Of a stretch of DNA of 64,000 nucleotides, positions 39,701-49,426 are shown piece after piece. This stretch comes from DASQEH01 sp963765725. Its GTDB lineage: Bacteria; Actinomycetota; Actinomycetes; Propionibacteriales; Nocardioidaceae. Position 1 is the first letter of the stretch, and each line of letters begins with the position of its first letter. The DNA lies in contig CAVXXI010000001.1 of assembly GCA_963765725.1 (NCBI GenBank), forward strand, positions 930,001-994,000. Reading direction: 5' to 3'. Under the pieces are notes generated by a model. That model was not told the origin of the DNA and did no database searches. It saw only the letters and a list, made by a program, of their open reading frames with translations. The translations under genes and the position numbers were made by a program.

Positions 39701-40416
39701 GCTGGGACGAGGCCGAGCGGTGCGCTCGCGCGGGCGGTCGACGACCGCGAGCCAAGACGGGCCTTCCGGACGGGTTACTGGTCTGGTGACTGCTGCACGC
39801 AGCGCGTGGTGAGCTCGGTTGAAGCCGACACTCACCTGACACGACTCGACACATTCACGGATACGGCGGAGTCTGTCTCGATTCCATCGTGAGCTCGCCA
39901 AGAGTCTCATGGCCTTTCGCGCGGCATCGGTACGACCAAGGCGGCGGAGACCGCTGGCGAGGGTAGCACAGCGCAGCTTTGCAGGCCACGGGCATACTGT
40001 CTGACGATTTCCGGGCTTGCCTGGCCGCTTGCTGCTGGAAGCCGCGGTCTCGGCCCACCGAAGCGACACGGCGGCATCGCTCCTGCGCACTTGTCTCGGA
40101 TGCGCCGAGCGCTCACCGGCCACCGTACATAGAGGCCCAGCTTGCGCCGGATGCGAGGCACTGATGGGTGGCGCGCGCGGCGATCATGCGACGGTGCGAG
40201 CCCGAGTTGCGGCGTGCGCTAGAGCTCCTCGATGACCTCGGCTACCGCTACTGGAGGGCGCGTACTCAGGTCGACCTCGGCACGGTGGCTGATCGACCCA
40301 GCAGCGCACCGATGAAGCGGACAAGATGCTCGCGGAGGCCACCGAGGTGTTCACGCGGTTGCGAGCTCAACCTGACCTCCTCGGCTGGAGCGCTCCATGC
40401 CGTCGTTCGCGGCTGA
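36787..40416 (+). pseudogene. Decayed class III adenylate cyclase / ATPase / TPR regulator
   Basis: Fragments in changing frames line up with one long protein of the zinc-ribbon-cyclase-ATPase type. It opens with two zinc ribbons (CQSCGTWNDAENSFCGGCG, CGSCGAPAPPGRAYCGRCG). The cyclase domain follows (ASVLFVDLVEYT; VEKFIGDAVVAAWG; GDRVNLAARIQSAAEPG). The ATPase has a P-loop region (VSGVAGSG / KTRLSWEF, frame break inside) and Walker B VLVVEDLHWGD. Later pieces resemble TPR repeats (ALELLQSAADAHRAAGRE). More than ten frameshifts, some up and some down, rule out a functional product as written. It ends seven bases before the convergent LuxR stop. Confidence 0.75.
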
Positions 40417-40422
40417 GCCAGG

Positions 40423-43158
40423 TCACGACCCGAACAGGTCGGTCAGCGCGGCACGCGACCGGATGCCGAGCTTCAGGTACACGTGCCTGAGGTGGTACTC
40501 CACGGTCTTGGGGCTGATGAACAGAGCCGCCGCGGCCTCCCTGGTGGTCCTCCCGGAGGACAGGAGCTGGGCGATCTGCCGCTCCTGCGACGTCAGCTCG
40601 TCCACGGCCTTGGCCTCGCGGCGGTGTACGTGCTCCCCGGTCGCGAGCAGCTCGGCCGCGGCCTTGTCCGCCCACGGTGTCGCCCCGAGCAGCTCGAAGG
40701 ACCCCAGGGCTGACCGGAGCAGCGGGCGTGCCCTGGCCCGATTGCGGTCCCTGCGCAGGCGAGAACCGAAAGCGAGCTCGGTGCGTGCCCTCTCGTAGCG
40801 GTCGGGTGTCTCGGCGTGCAGTCGGATCGCGTCGTCGAAGTGGCGCTCCGCGCGAGCACCGGTCTCGCACAGGCCGACGGCCCGCTCGGCCCTCGCCAGT
40901 GCCCACGGCTGCCCCTTCGCCTCGGCCTTGGCCGAGAAGCTGCGTGCGACCGCCCACGCGTCCTCCGGTCGTCGCAGGTGGAGCCACGTCTCCACGAGCT
41001 CGGGCGCGCAGGACTGATCGGGGTCCGCGAGCCCGGTCTCGGCAAGCGCGGCCATCAGCCGCTCGTAGTGAGCGAGCGCCCCGGCAGGGTCGCCTCGTCC
41101 GATGAGGAGGTCGCCGCGGGCGAAGTAGGCCCAGAGCGCCGCGAGCCGGATCCGGTGCTCGCGGGAAAGCTGCTCCGCCGCCGCTGCGTTGTCCTCGCAC
41201 TCGCGGTCGTCCCCCCGGCGCGCGTTCAGGCACGCGAGGCCGCCGAGGGACACGGCGAGGTCTGTCGTCTGCCCGGTCTCGCGCGCCAGTTGGATGCTCT
41301 CGACGTACGCCGCCTCGGCGTCGTCCCACCGGTCCGTGGTGGCAGCGTCACGCGCCAGGTGCATGAGCAGTGAGGGCAGTGAGCCGAGGGCGGCCTGATC
41401 ACGCATGCGCTCGATGGCCTCGGCCACGATCGTGCGGTGCGCTCCCGAGCTGCGCAGCCACAGTGCACCCTGGAGCCGGAGCGGCAGCCGGAACTGGTCC
41501 TCGGGCTCTTCGTCCGGCGCGGCGAGCGGGTACGCGGCGGTGCGGATCCGTTCGATGCCGTGGGCACCCTCACCGCTGAGCACCATCGCCATCCCTGATG
41601 CTAGGGCGCCGAGGTAGCGGGTATCGCTGTCGACGGAGGACTCCAGCAGCCGCTCGATCGCGGCCCCGGCGCGCCTGCTCGCCGCCGCGTCGCCAAGATA
41701 GAACGAGACGTGTACCGCGTCGGCGAAGATCCGGATCGCCGTATCGGGCGCGGTCGGCTCGATGTCGAGCGCCGCCTTCATCAGCAGGCTCAGAGCCTCG
41801 TCAAGTGACCCGCACCGGGTCTCCACCGCGCCCCGCACCTCCTGGATGTGGGCGCGAAGCAGCGGATCCGGATTCCGCGCCAACGCCCGGTCGAGCAGGT
41901 CGACGGACCACTCCCGCAGCCCGGCCAGCCAGGCCGCCTCGCCGGCGGCGGCGAAGCGGGCGGCAAGGGTTGCGGGCCGGGAGGTGAGAGCAGCCGCCCG
42001 CTCGTAGGCCCGCGCGGCGATCGCGTGCGCGCCTCGTCGTGAGGCCTGACGCGCCACCGCGTCCAGGGTGACCGCGGTCGGCTCGTCCGGAGCGACGGCT
42101 CCCTGCGAGAGGTGCCACGCCAGACGGGTGGTCTCGTGACGCGGCACGGCGGCGGCCAGCGCCCGGTGGACGGCACGGCGCGACTCCGAGGTCGCGGCAC
42201 CGTAGACAGCGGAGCGCACCAGCGGATGGCGGAACTGGACCCTGTCGTCCACGATCGTCACCAGCGCGGCGTCCTCGGCCTCCTCCAGCCGCCGGCCCTC
42301 CAGTCCGAGGGCCGTACAGGCCTCGCGAACGGTTCGGGCGCTCGTGCCGTCCGCGGCAGCCACGAGCAGGGCGAGCCGGGCCTCGTCGCTGAGGTCCGCA
42401 GCACGTCCGATGAACGACCGGCTGATCTGCTCGGAGACCGCGAGCGGTGACTCGGACGGGACCGCGTCGACGTCATCCAGCCGGTCACCGAGCTCGAGCA
42501 GGCCGAGCGGGTTTCCCGCGGTGGCACGGTGCAGCCTCGCGAGCTTCTCCTCGGCGACGTCACCTACCATGCCTTCGAGCAGTTCCCGGGCAGCCTCAAG
42601 GTCCAGTCCTGCCAGTGACAGCGCGGGAAGCGCCGACCACAGCACGGCGCCGGGCTCGGCCGGCCGGACGGTCACCACGATCGCGACCGGGTCGGAGATC
42701 AGCCGCCGTGCGGCGAAGGCGAGAGCCTCGGCCGACGGCTGGTCGAGCAGGTGCGCGTCGTCGATGAGGACCGCCAAGGGGGCGTCCTCGGCGGCGCGCG
42801 CGAGCAGGCTGAGTGTCGCCGCGCCCACGGCGAAGCGGCTCGGCGTCGTCTCGGGGCGTCCTTCGATGAGGAGAGCCGACGACAACGCAGCGGCCTGCGG
42901 TCCGGGAATGGAGTCGAGGAGCGGCAGCACCGGCCGTAGCAGCTGGAGGAGACCTGCGAACGGAATGAACTGCTCGGACTCCACCCCCTGTGCGCGCAAG
43001 ACGCGCATGTCCTCGACCAGCGTCTCCGCCTCGGCCAGGAGCGTCGTCTTGCCGATGCCAGGCTCGCCGCTCAGGACCAGGACGCGGCTGTCGCCGACCC
43101 GCGCTCCGGACATGAGCGACCCGATGGCGCGCCGTTCAGGGTCCCGCCCGACCAGCAT
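40423..43158 (-). CDS. LuxR-family regulator with AAA-type ATPase (LAL/MalT-like)
   Basis: This intact 911-residue protein has an N-terminal ATPase with Walker A GEPGIGKTT (residues 31-39) and Walker B LAVLIDDAHLLD. A long helical TPR-like middle follows, then a C-terminal LuxR HTH (LTSQERQIAQLLSSGRTTRE, then ISPKTVEYHLRHVYLKLG). Large ATP-binding LuxR regulators commonly control secondary-metabolism or sugar-use genes. It is divergent from the methyltransferase/glycosyltransferase operon, with a palindrome in the 158-base gap, and is the likely activator of that operon. Confidence 0.92.
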   Translation of the reverse strand: MLVGRDPERRAIGSLMSGARVGDSRVLVLSGEPGIGKTTLLAEAETLVEDMRVLRAQGVESEQFIPFAGLLQLLRPVLPLLDSIPGPQAAALSSALLIEGRPETTPSRFAVGAATLSLLARAAEDAPLAVLIDDAHLLDQPSAEALAFAARRLISDPVAIVVTVRPAEPGAVLWSALPALSLAGLDLEAARELLEGMVGDVAEEKLARLHRATAGNPLGLLELGDRLDDVDAVPSESPLAVSEQISRSFIGRAADLSDEARLALLVAAADGTSARTVREACTALGLEGRRLEEAEDAALVTIVDDRVQFRHPLVRSAVYGAATSESRRAVHRALAAAVPRHETTRLAWHLSQGAVAPDEPTAVTLDAVARQASRRGAHAIAARAYERAAALTSRPATLAARFAAAGEAAWLAGLREWSVDLLDRALARNPDPLLRAHIQEVRGAVETRCGSLDEALSLLMKAALDIEPTAPDTAIRIFADAVHVSFYLGDAAASRRAGAAIERLLESSVDSDTRYLGALASGMAMVLSGEGAHGIERIRTAAYPLAAPDEEPEDQFRLPLRLQGALWLRSSGAHRTIVAEAIERMRDQAALGSLPSLLMHLARDAATTDRWDDAEAAYVESIQLARETGQTTDLAVSLGGLACLNARRGDDRECEDNAAAAEQLSREHRIRLAALWAYFARGDLLIGRGDPAGALAHYERLMAALAETGLADPDQSCAPELVETWLHLRRPEDAWAVARSFSAKAEAKGQPWALARAERAVGLCETGARAERHFDDAIRLHAETPDRYERARTELAFGSRLRRDRNRARARPLLRSALGSFELLGATPWADKAAAELLATGEHVHRREAKAVDELTSQERQIAQLLSSGRTTREAAAALFISPKTVEYHLRHVYLKLGIRSRAALTDLFGS

Positions 43159-43209
43159 CCAGGAAGTGTAGGGGAGCCGATCGGTGTCGCCCCGCCCTAA
43201 GACCGGGTG

Positions 43210-43245
43210 AGGTGCCCCCCTCCGCGAAGACTAGGTGGGGCACCT
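43210..43245. promoter_or_regulatory. Palindrome between LuxR regulator and methyltransferase operon
   Basis: AGGTGCCCC (43210-43218) and GGGGCACCT (43237-43245) are perfect inverted 9-bp arms around an 18-base spacer, midway between the divergent starts at 43158 and 43317. The site is about 70 bases before the methyltransferase start, where an activator could contact RNA polymerase. Binding by the adjacent LuxR protein is inferred. Confidence 0.55.
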
Positions 43246-43316
43246 GATGCGGCGGCGCGGCCCGCCGACCTACGTTCACGGCAGACACCAGTCACCACAA
43301 CGAGAGGACTACCCAG

Positions 43317-44398
43317 ATGACTGACCTGCAAGAGACCGCCGCGGTGGACATGGACAAGCTGATGGCGTTCGTGTTCCGGAGCGTCGACGAGGTCGGGGCC
43401 ACGCTGAACGCCGCCCTGGTCGTGATGGGCGACAAGCTCGGCTACTACCGGGCCATGGCCGCGTCCGGGCCGACGACGCCGAGCCGGCTGGCAGACGACA
43501 CCCGTACCGCCGAGCCGTACGCGCGGGAATGGCTCAACGCCCAGGCGGCCGGAAGGATCGTCGAGTACGACCCGGCGACCGGGTTGTACACGCTGCCACC
43601 CGAGCAGGTGGTCGCCTTCACCGACGAGTCGAGCCCAGCCTTCCTGCCCGGCTTCTTCCAGATCGCCGTCGGGACCGTCGAGGACTCGAGCAAGATTCCC
43701 GAGCTGGCCCGCAGCGGCGCCGGCTACGGATGGCACGAGCACAACGCCGACGTGCACGAGGGGTGCGAGCGCTTCTTCAGGCCCGAGCTACAACGCCCAC
43801 CTGGTCGCCGAGTGGCTTCCGGCGCTCGACGGCGTCGTGGCAAGCTCGAGCGCGGGCGCCCGGGTCGCGGACGTGGGGTGCGGTCACGGGGCGTCGACGA
43901 TCATCATGGCGCAGGCGTTCCCGCACTCGACGTTCTTCGGCTCGGACTACCACGCCGGCTCGATCGCGAAGGCCCGCGACCGCGCCGAGGCCGCAGGAGT
44001 CAGCGACCGGGTTCATTTCGAGGTGGCGGGCGCCGACGCGTTCAGCGGCAGCGGCTACGACCTGATCACGACGTTCGACGCCCTGCACGACATGGGCGAC
44101 CCGGTGGGTGCGGCTCGCCATGTCCGCGTCAGCCATCGCCGACGAAGGCACCTGGATGGTCGTGGAGCCGATGGCGGGCGACCACGTCGAGGACAACCTC
44201 AACCCGGTCGGCCGGGCCTACTATGGGTTCTCGACGCTGCTGTGCACGCCTGCCTCGCTCTCGCAGGAGGTCGGGCTCGCCCTGGGTACCCAGGCAGGTC
44301 CGGCGCGCATCCGCGACGTCGTGGCGACGGGCGGTTTCTCCCGTTTCGCCAAGGTAGCCGAGACGCCGTTCAACCAGGTGCTGGAGGTGAGGCCGTGA
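43317..44398 (+). pseudogene. SAM-dependent methyltransferase, two frameshifts
   Basis: GAGAGGA precedes the ATG. The first 160 residues are intact: a winged-helix-like N-terminal region (LVVMGDKLGYYRAMAASGP; TRTAEPYAREWLNAQAAG). One base too many near 43785 (a CCC run) shifts the frame; the methyltransferase core follows (VADVGCGHGASTI, SAM-binding; FDALHDMGDP). A second shift near 44115 leads to the C-terminal piece (GTWMVVEPMAGDHVEDNLNP). Removing one base at each place gives a normal protein of about 360 residues. It resembles rRNA-N-methyltransferase-like/DUF-type small-molecule methyltransferases. Its stop overlaps the next gene. Confidence 0.75.
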
Positions 44399-46534
44399 CC
44401 CAGCGGCAGGCTCGCCGCCGCCCGCCCGCCAGACGCCAGCGGCACCACCGAGCGCAACGGCGTCCGGCTGGCGTACGAGGTGTTCGGCGCGGGCGAGGTG
44501 ACGGTGCTGCTGATGCCGACGTGGAGCATCGTGCCCTCCCGGGTCTGGAAGGCGCAGGTCGCGTATCTGGCCCGGCACTTCCGGGTGGTCACCTTCGACG
44601 GGCGGGGTAGCGGCCGATCCGGCCGTCCCCACGGGGCGGCGGCGTACACCGACGAGGAGTACGCCGCCGACACCCTTGCGGTGATGGATGCCACCGACAC
44701 CCGGCATGCGGTGCTGGTCGCGCTGTCGTGCGGCGTCGCCTGGTCGGTCCACGTAGCGGCGCAACAGCCGTCGCGGGTCCTCGGGATCTTCGCGCTGTCA
44801 CCTTCATGCGGGCTGTCGGTGGCCCAGCCCGGCCGGGACTCCCACCCGTGGGACCAGCGGACCACCAGTCACGACGGATGGGCGAAGTACAACAAGCACT
44901 ACTGGGTGGACGGCGACTACGACGACTTCCTGGCCTTCTTCTTCGCCGCCATGTTCACCGAGCCGCACTCGACGAAGCAGATCGAGGACTGTGTGCGATG
45001 GGGCCGGGAGATCTCACCGGAGACGCTCGCCGACACCACTGCCGGCCGCCTCGGCTGCGACGGTGCGGTGTGTACACCGCTGGAGCCGCTTTGCCGGCTG
45101 CTGACGTGTCCCGTCATGGTCGTGCACGGGACCGATGATGCCGTGCGCACGTACCAGATCGGCGAGCGCCTCGCCGACCTCACCGGGGGCTCCTTGACCC
45201 TGGTCGAAGGAGGGGGCCACGGGCTGATGTCGCGGCACCCCGTTCGCACGAACCTGATGATCCGGGACTTCGTCGAGCAGGTACACCGCCCGCCCGCCGC
45301 GCGGCGTACCTGGGTGACCGCACCCCGGCGGCAGCGGCGGGTGCTGTTCCTCTCGTCGCCGATCGGGCTCGGACACGCCCGGCGGGACCTCGCGATCGTG
45401 GAGGAGCTGCGCAAGCTCGAGGCCGACGTCGAGGTCGACTGGCTCGCCCAGCATCCGGTCACGACGGTCCTGGAGGCGGCCGGTGAGCGCATCCACCCGG
45501 CGTCGAGCTGGCTGGCGAACGAGTCCGCGCACTTCGAGCACGAGGCGGGCGAGCACGACCTGCACGCCTTCCAGGCGATCCGCGACATGGACGAGACCCT
45601 GATCAGCAACTTCATGGTCTTCTCCGAGGTCGTTGAGCAGCAGAGCTACGACCTCGTCGTCGGCGACGAGGCGTGGGACGTCGACTACTGCCTCCATGAG
45701 AACCCGGAGCTGAAGCGCTTCGCGTTCGCGTGGCTGACCGACTTCGTCGGCTGGCTGCCCATGCCGGACGGCGGCGACCGCGAAGCGCGGCTCACGGCCG
45801 ATTACAACGCCGAGATGCTGGAGCAACGGGCTCGCTTCGCCCGGGTCCGCGACCGCTCCGTGTTCGTGGGCAACCCTGACGATGTCGTGGCCGACGGCTT
45901 CGGTCCCGGGCTCCCGATGATCCGCGATTGGGTCCGTGACAACTTCGACTTCTCCGGCTACGTGACGGGCTTCGACCCGGTCGACGTGGCCGACCGCGAT
46001 GCACTGCGCAAGCAGCTCGGGCACCGACCCGACCGGCGCCTCTGCGTGGTGACCGTGGGCGGATCGGGGGTCGGGGCCCCGCTGCTGCGCCGGGTCCTCG
46101 ACGCGGTACCGGTGGTACGCCGCACAGAGCCGGACCTGCACTTCCTTCTCGTGGCGGGTCCGCGGATCGACCCCGGATCACTGCCGCGGCGGCGGGGCGT
46201 GTCGGTGCGCGGGCACGTCCCGGACCTGTACCAGCACCTGGCGGCTGCCGACCTCGCCGTCGTCCAGGGCGGCCTCACCACGACGATGGAGCTGACGGCC
46301 ACCTCACGGCCCTTCATCTACGTCCCCCTGCGCCACCACTTCGAGCAGAACTTCCATGTCCGGCACCGCCTCGACCAGTACGGCGCGGGTCGCTGCCTGG
46401 AGTACCAGGAGGCCTGCGACCCCGACCAGCTGGCCGAGGCCGTGGTCCAGGAGCTCCAGCACGACGCGTCGTACCGGCCGGTGGAGTCCGACGGTGCAGC
46501 CGTTGCGGCGCGCATGCTGGCCGAGCTCCTCTAG
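44395..46534 (+). pseudogene. Alpha/beta hydrolase fused to MurG/UGT-like glycosyltransferase; N-terminal frameshift
   Basis: A GTG at 44395, overlapping the methyltransferase stop, starts a short frame. About 35 bases later the frame changes and the main protein runs unbroken to 46534 (about 700 residues). The first 275 residues are an alpha/beta hydrolase: nucleophile in ALSCG, acid in GTDDAV, His in GGGHGL. From VLFLSSPIGLGHARRDLAIV onwards it is a GT-B glycosyltransferase with a GT28/UGT-like C-terminal region (CVVTVGGSGVG; VQGGLTTTMELTATSRPFIY). The fusion is real, since the joint lies in one frame. If the N-terminal shift is genuine, an internal start such as the ATG near 44513 could be used. 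Substrates are unknown. Its stop overlaps the convergent TetR stop (CTAG). Confidence 0.75.
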
Positions 46535-47163
46535 GTGTGAGGGGACCTCTCCACCGGCACCGGCGGCTCGGCCGTCAGCGCTGCCGTCAGGAGCCCCTGT
46601 GCAGACCATCGCATCAGCTCGACCGCCTCGGGTCGTGACAGCCCCGCGATATCGGTCAGCCAGACCAGGGCCTCGATGCCGACCGCCGAGCGGATCGCAA
46701 GTACCAGCCTGTGCAGGCGGGACCCGCCGAGCTGGTCCCGGAGCGGTTCCAGCGCCTCGGTGATCCACGCGATCGCTCGGCCCTGGCGGAGCGGAAGGCC
46801 CGCGGAGCCGGGCTCCAACGACAGACGAAGCATCGTGCGCTGTTGCGCCTCGGTGTCCACGATCATCGCGGTGAACGCTCGAACGACCTCGTCGAGCCGT
46901 TCGGCCGGTTCGGAGGAGGGATCGTCGCCGAGCATGGACCGGGTGGCCGTCTCTGGATGGGCCGCCGTGAGCAGAGCCGTCTGGTTCGGGAAGTAGCGGT
47001 AGGCGGTCGTGCGGGAGACCGAGGCGGCTCCGGCTGCCTGCTCGACCGTCGGGGTCACCCCTGCCGCCACGAGCCGTCGCGCCGCGGCAACGAGGGCGTC
47101 TCGTGTCCGGCCCTTCTGCCCCGTTCGCCCGAAGGAGTCGTACGACATTGACACGGTCGTCAT
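46531..47163 (-). CDS. TetR family transcriptional regulator
   Basis: About 210 residues. The HTH is at residues 20-60 (TPTVEQAAGAASVSRTTAYR, then YFPNQTALLTAA). The C-terminal ligand domain is helical with no recognised signature. An ATG at 47148 is an alternative start. It is divergent from a cupin gene, with direct repeats of CATGGTAC over its own start, and is likely autoregulated. Its stop codon shares CTAG (46531-46534) with the glycosyltransferase stop. Confidence 0.88.
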   Translation of the reverse strand: MTTVSMSYDSFGRTGQKGRTRDALVAAARRLVAAGVTPTVEQAAGAASVSRTTAYRYFPNQTALLTAAHPETATRSMLGDDPSSEPAERLDEVVRAFTAMIVDTEAQQRTMLRLSLEPGSAGLPLRQGRAIAWITEALEPLRDQLGGSRLHRLVLAIRSAVGIEALVWLTDIAGLSRPEAVELMRWSAQGLLTAALTAEPPVPVERSPHT

Positions 47164-47187
47164 GGTACGGCAGTATCATCATGGTAC
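47161..47187. promoter_or_regulatory. Direct repeat CATGGTAC between TetR and cupin genes
   Basis: CATGGTAC occurs at 47161-47168 and 47180-47187, 19 bases apart, in the AT-richer gap between the divergent starts (47163 and 47228). The first copy includes the TetR start codon. A TetR dimer usually binds an inverted repeat, so this may be two overlapping half-operators; function is inferred. Confidence 0.35.
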
Positions 47188-47227
47188 TCAAGTCCCATAT
47201 CAGGCCAGCCTGCAGAGAGAAGACGTC

Positions 47228-47719
47228 ATGACAGCCTCGATCAGCCCCGCCCCGGTGGTACGAGCAGCGGCTGCCGGCGACCGTCGAGAGTTCTTCGGTG
47301 GCGGCGTCCATACCTGGATGGTTCGCGCTGAAGAGACCGATGGGGCGTTCTTCCTCTTCGAGCACCGGACGGAGCAGGGCAAGATGACCCCCCTGCACAC
47401 GCATCCCGCCGACGAGACCATGTACATCGTCGAGGGGGAGATCGTCATGCACCTCGACGGCACGAACCACTCGATCGCCGCAGGAGGTGTCGCCGTGGCG
47501 CCTTGCGGACTCCCGCATGCGTTCATGGTCGTGTCCGAGTCGGCATCGATCCTGTGCCTGCACACTCCCGGGTCCTGCGAAGCCTTCTACTGGGACGCGA
47601 GCCGACCCCTTGCTCCCGGCGAGACGGGCACGGGGGTCGTCGACTTCGAGCGCATCAAGGCCTCAGCGCAGCGCAACGGGGGGATCGAGCTGCTCGGCCC
47701 GCCTCCCTTCACTGCCTGA
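47228..47719 (+). CDS. Cupin domain protein (quercetin-dioxygenase-like)
   Basis: The 163-residue protein has a single cupin: PLHTHPADETMYIVEGEIVM gives the His-His-Glu metal site of motif 1, and GLPHAFMVVSESA supplies the His of motif 2. The layout matches small quercetin 2,3-dioxygenase-like proteins, which bind Fe, Mn or Ni. GAGAGAAG precedes the ATG. It is the probable target of the divergent TetR regulator. Confidence 0.85.
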   Translation: MTASISPAPVVRAAAAGDRREFFGGGVHTWMVRAEETDGAFFLFEHRTEQGKMTPLHTHPADETMYIVEGEIVMHLDGTNHSIAAGGVAVAPCGLPHAFMVVSESASILCLHTPGSCEAFYWDASRPLAPGETGTGVVDFERIKASAQRNGGIELLGPPPFTA

Positions 47720-47806
47720 GCCCGGCGACTCCCGCAGCCTGCCCGGCGCTCGTCACGCCGGGAATCTCACTGGTCCCGGGTCACGTACCTGTGCTGGAGT
47801 GGCCCG

Positions 47807-48754
47807 ATGGACGCAGCGGACCTGGCCCGACGCTTCGGTCTGGGCGGTGCCGCGCGGCTCTCGGACGGTCCGGTCGCACGCGGCAGGCAGGGAGTCGTCT
47901 GGCGGTTGGACACGGCCGACGGACGGTGGGCGGTCAAGGTGCCGTTCGCGCCGACGGACGAGGACGAGGTACGTGCATCGACGCTCTTCCAGGAGTCGGC
48001 GTACGCCGCTGGCGTACCGACACCCGAGGTACGCCGCACCGTCGACGGGGATGTCCTCGCCGAGATCGACGCAGGGCAGGCCCGCGTGTACGAGTGGGTC
48101 GACCTGTTGGCATGCGACCCACGGCTGGACCCGGCGCTTGTCGGTGCTGCCGTGGGCCGGATCCATCAGGTGACCGATACCGTCGGAGGAGCCCCGGACC
48201 CGTGGTTCCAGGACCCGGTGGGACCCGGCCGGTGGGACCAGCTGGTCACCCAGCTACGCGCCGCGGGCGCACCGTTCGCCGGCAGGCTCGCCGCGCTGCG
48301 CGACGAGCTGGTGGAGCTGGAGTCCTGGATCGAGCCCCCGCAGGCACTCCAGACCTGTCACCGGGACCTGTGGGCCGACAACGTGCTGCCGACCAAGGAG
48401 GGCGGGCTGTGCGTGATCGACTGGGAGAACAGCGGGGCTGCTGACCCCAACCAGGAGCTCGGGTGCCTGCTGTTCGAGTTCGCCCGCGGTGACGCCGGTC
48501 GGGCCCGGGAGCTCATGGCCGCCTATCGCGAGGCCGGGGGACACGCCCACGTGACCAGGCGCGGCCACTTCTCTATGCTCGTCGCCACGCTGGGGCACAT
48601 CACCGAGATCGCCGCGACCGACTGGCTGACACCCAACGTCCGCTCGCCGGATCGCGCCGACTCCGCCGCCTGGATCAGCGAGGTCCTGGACGAGCCGCAC
48701 ACCCGAGACGTGCTCGACTCGCTCCTGGCTGCCGTGGCCGGCAGCTCGACCTAG
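47807..48754 (+). CDS. Aminoglycoside phosphotransferase-like (APH) family kinase
   Basis: The 315-residue protein has a kinase-like fold: VVWRLDTADGRWAVKVPF (ATP-binding Lys), TCHRDLWADNVL (catalytic loop Asp and Asn) and CVIDWENSG (metal-binding Asp). This is the APH/choline-kinase superfamily (PF01636). The substrate could be a sugar, choline-like compound or antibiotic; context does not tell. It is followed by a small 22-bp phased array. Confidence 0.85.
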   Translation: MDAADLARRFGLGGAARLSDGPVARGRQGVVWRLDTADGRWAVKVPFAPTDEDEVRASTLFQESAYAAGVPTPEVRRTVDGDVLAEIDAGQARVYEWVDLLACDPRLDPALVGAAVGRIHQVTDTVGGAPDPWFQDPVGPGRWDQLVTQLRAAGAPFAGRLAALRDELVELESWIEPPQALQTCHRDLWADNVLPTKEGGLCVIDWENSGAADPNQELGCLLFEFARGDAGRARELMAAYREAGGHAHVTRRGHFSMLVATLGHITEIAATDWLTPNVRSPDRADSAAWISEVLDEPHTRDVLDSLLAAVAGSST

Positions 48755-48772
48755 CGCCACCCGAGATGGCGC

Positions 48773-48838
48773 CGAGGAGTCACGTGTGACCGCCCGAGGG
48801 GTCAGGCGTGTCCTTGCGAGGAGACAGGCCTACTGATG
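48773..48838. repeat. 22-bp phased mini-array, three units, between convergent genes
   Basis: CGAGGAGTCA, CGAGGGGTCA and CGAGGAGACA start at 48773, 48795 and 48817, exactly 22 bases apart. The core CGAGGGGTC is the same as in the array at 50107. The units lie between the stop of the APH-like gene (48754) and the stop of the convergent small gene (48830). This is a third locus of the same element type. Confidence 0.7.
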
Positions 48839-49195
48839 GTGGGCGTACCGGGGGAGTCGGGTGACGATCTGCCTGACCGTCCCGCAGGCGCCTTTGTAGA
48901 AGTAGTCGTAGGCGGGGGACCGGTTCGCCAGCAGCTGGCCCTTCGAGTTCATCGTCACCATCTCGAGGTTGAAGATGTCGATCATCTGCTTGGCGTAGAC
49001 GCCGCGCAGACGCATGGTGAGGACCTGCGACCGGTACCCGAGGCAGAGCTGCGACGAGTTGACGAGGGGCTGCGCGACAGGCATCGCGGCGACCGCCGCC
49101 GGGCGGTCCATGTACAGCACGCCGCCGGTCAGGGCGCCGGCACCCATGGCGACGAGAAGCGCCAGCACGGAGACCGCCAGGGTCCACCTCTTCAT
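48830..49195 (-). CDS. Hypothetical membrane-anchored or secreted protein
   Basis: The 121-residue product starts MKRWTLAVSVLALLVAMGAG after GGGGAAGC, a signal sequence or single anchor. The mature part has two cysteines (SSQLCLGYRSQ and KGACGTV) that could form a disulfide, a RGVYAKQMIDIFNLEMVTMN segment and a C-terminal PRYAHHQ. No family is recognised. It is convergent with the phosphotransferase-like gene, with repeats between them. Confidence 0.65.
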   Translation of the reverse strand: MKRWTLAVSVLALLVAMGAGALTGGVLYMDRPAAVAAMPVAQPLVNSSQLCLGYRSQVLTMRLRGVYAKQMIDIFNLEMVTMNSKGQLLANRSPAYDYFYKGACGTVRQIVTRLPRYAHHQ

Positions 49196-49426
49196 GGTGC
49201 TTCCCCCTGACGGCAAGTGTGGCGTTGCTCAGATAGTGAAGCACGCGGGTGAGTCCTACGTGACCGTTTTGCCCGCTTCGCCCGCCTCCCGCGAGCCCAT
49301 TCCGACCACGGGACGACGCCGCGTCACAGAGGGCTACTGCACGCTGGCCGAGTGCGACAAACGGACGTTCGCCGCGAACGAACTGCCCTCTCTCGTGGCC
49401 GCAGGGGTCGTACCAGTCCACACTCC

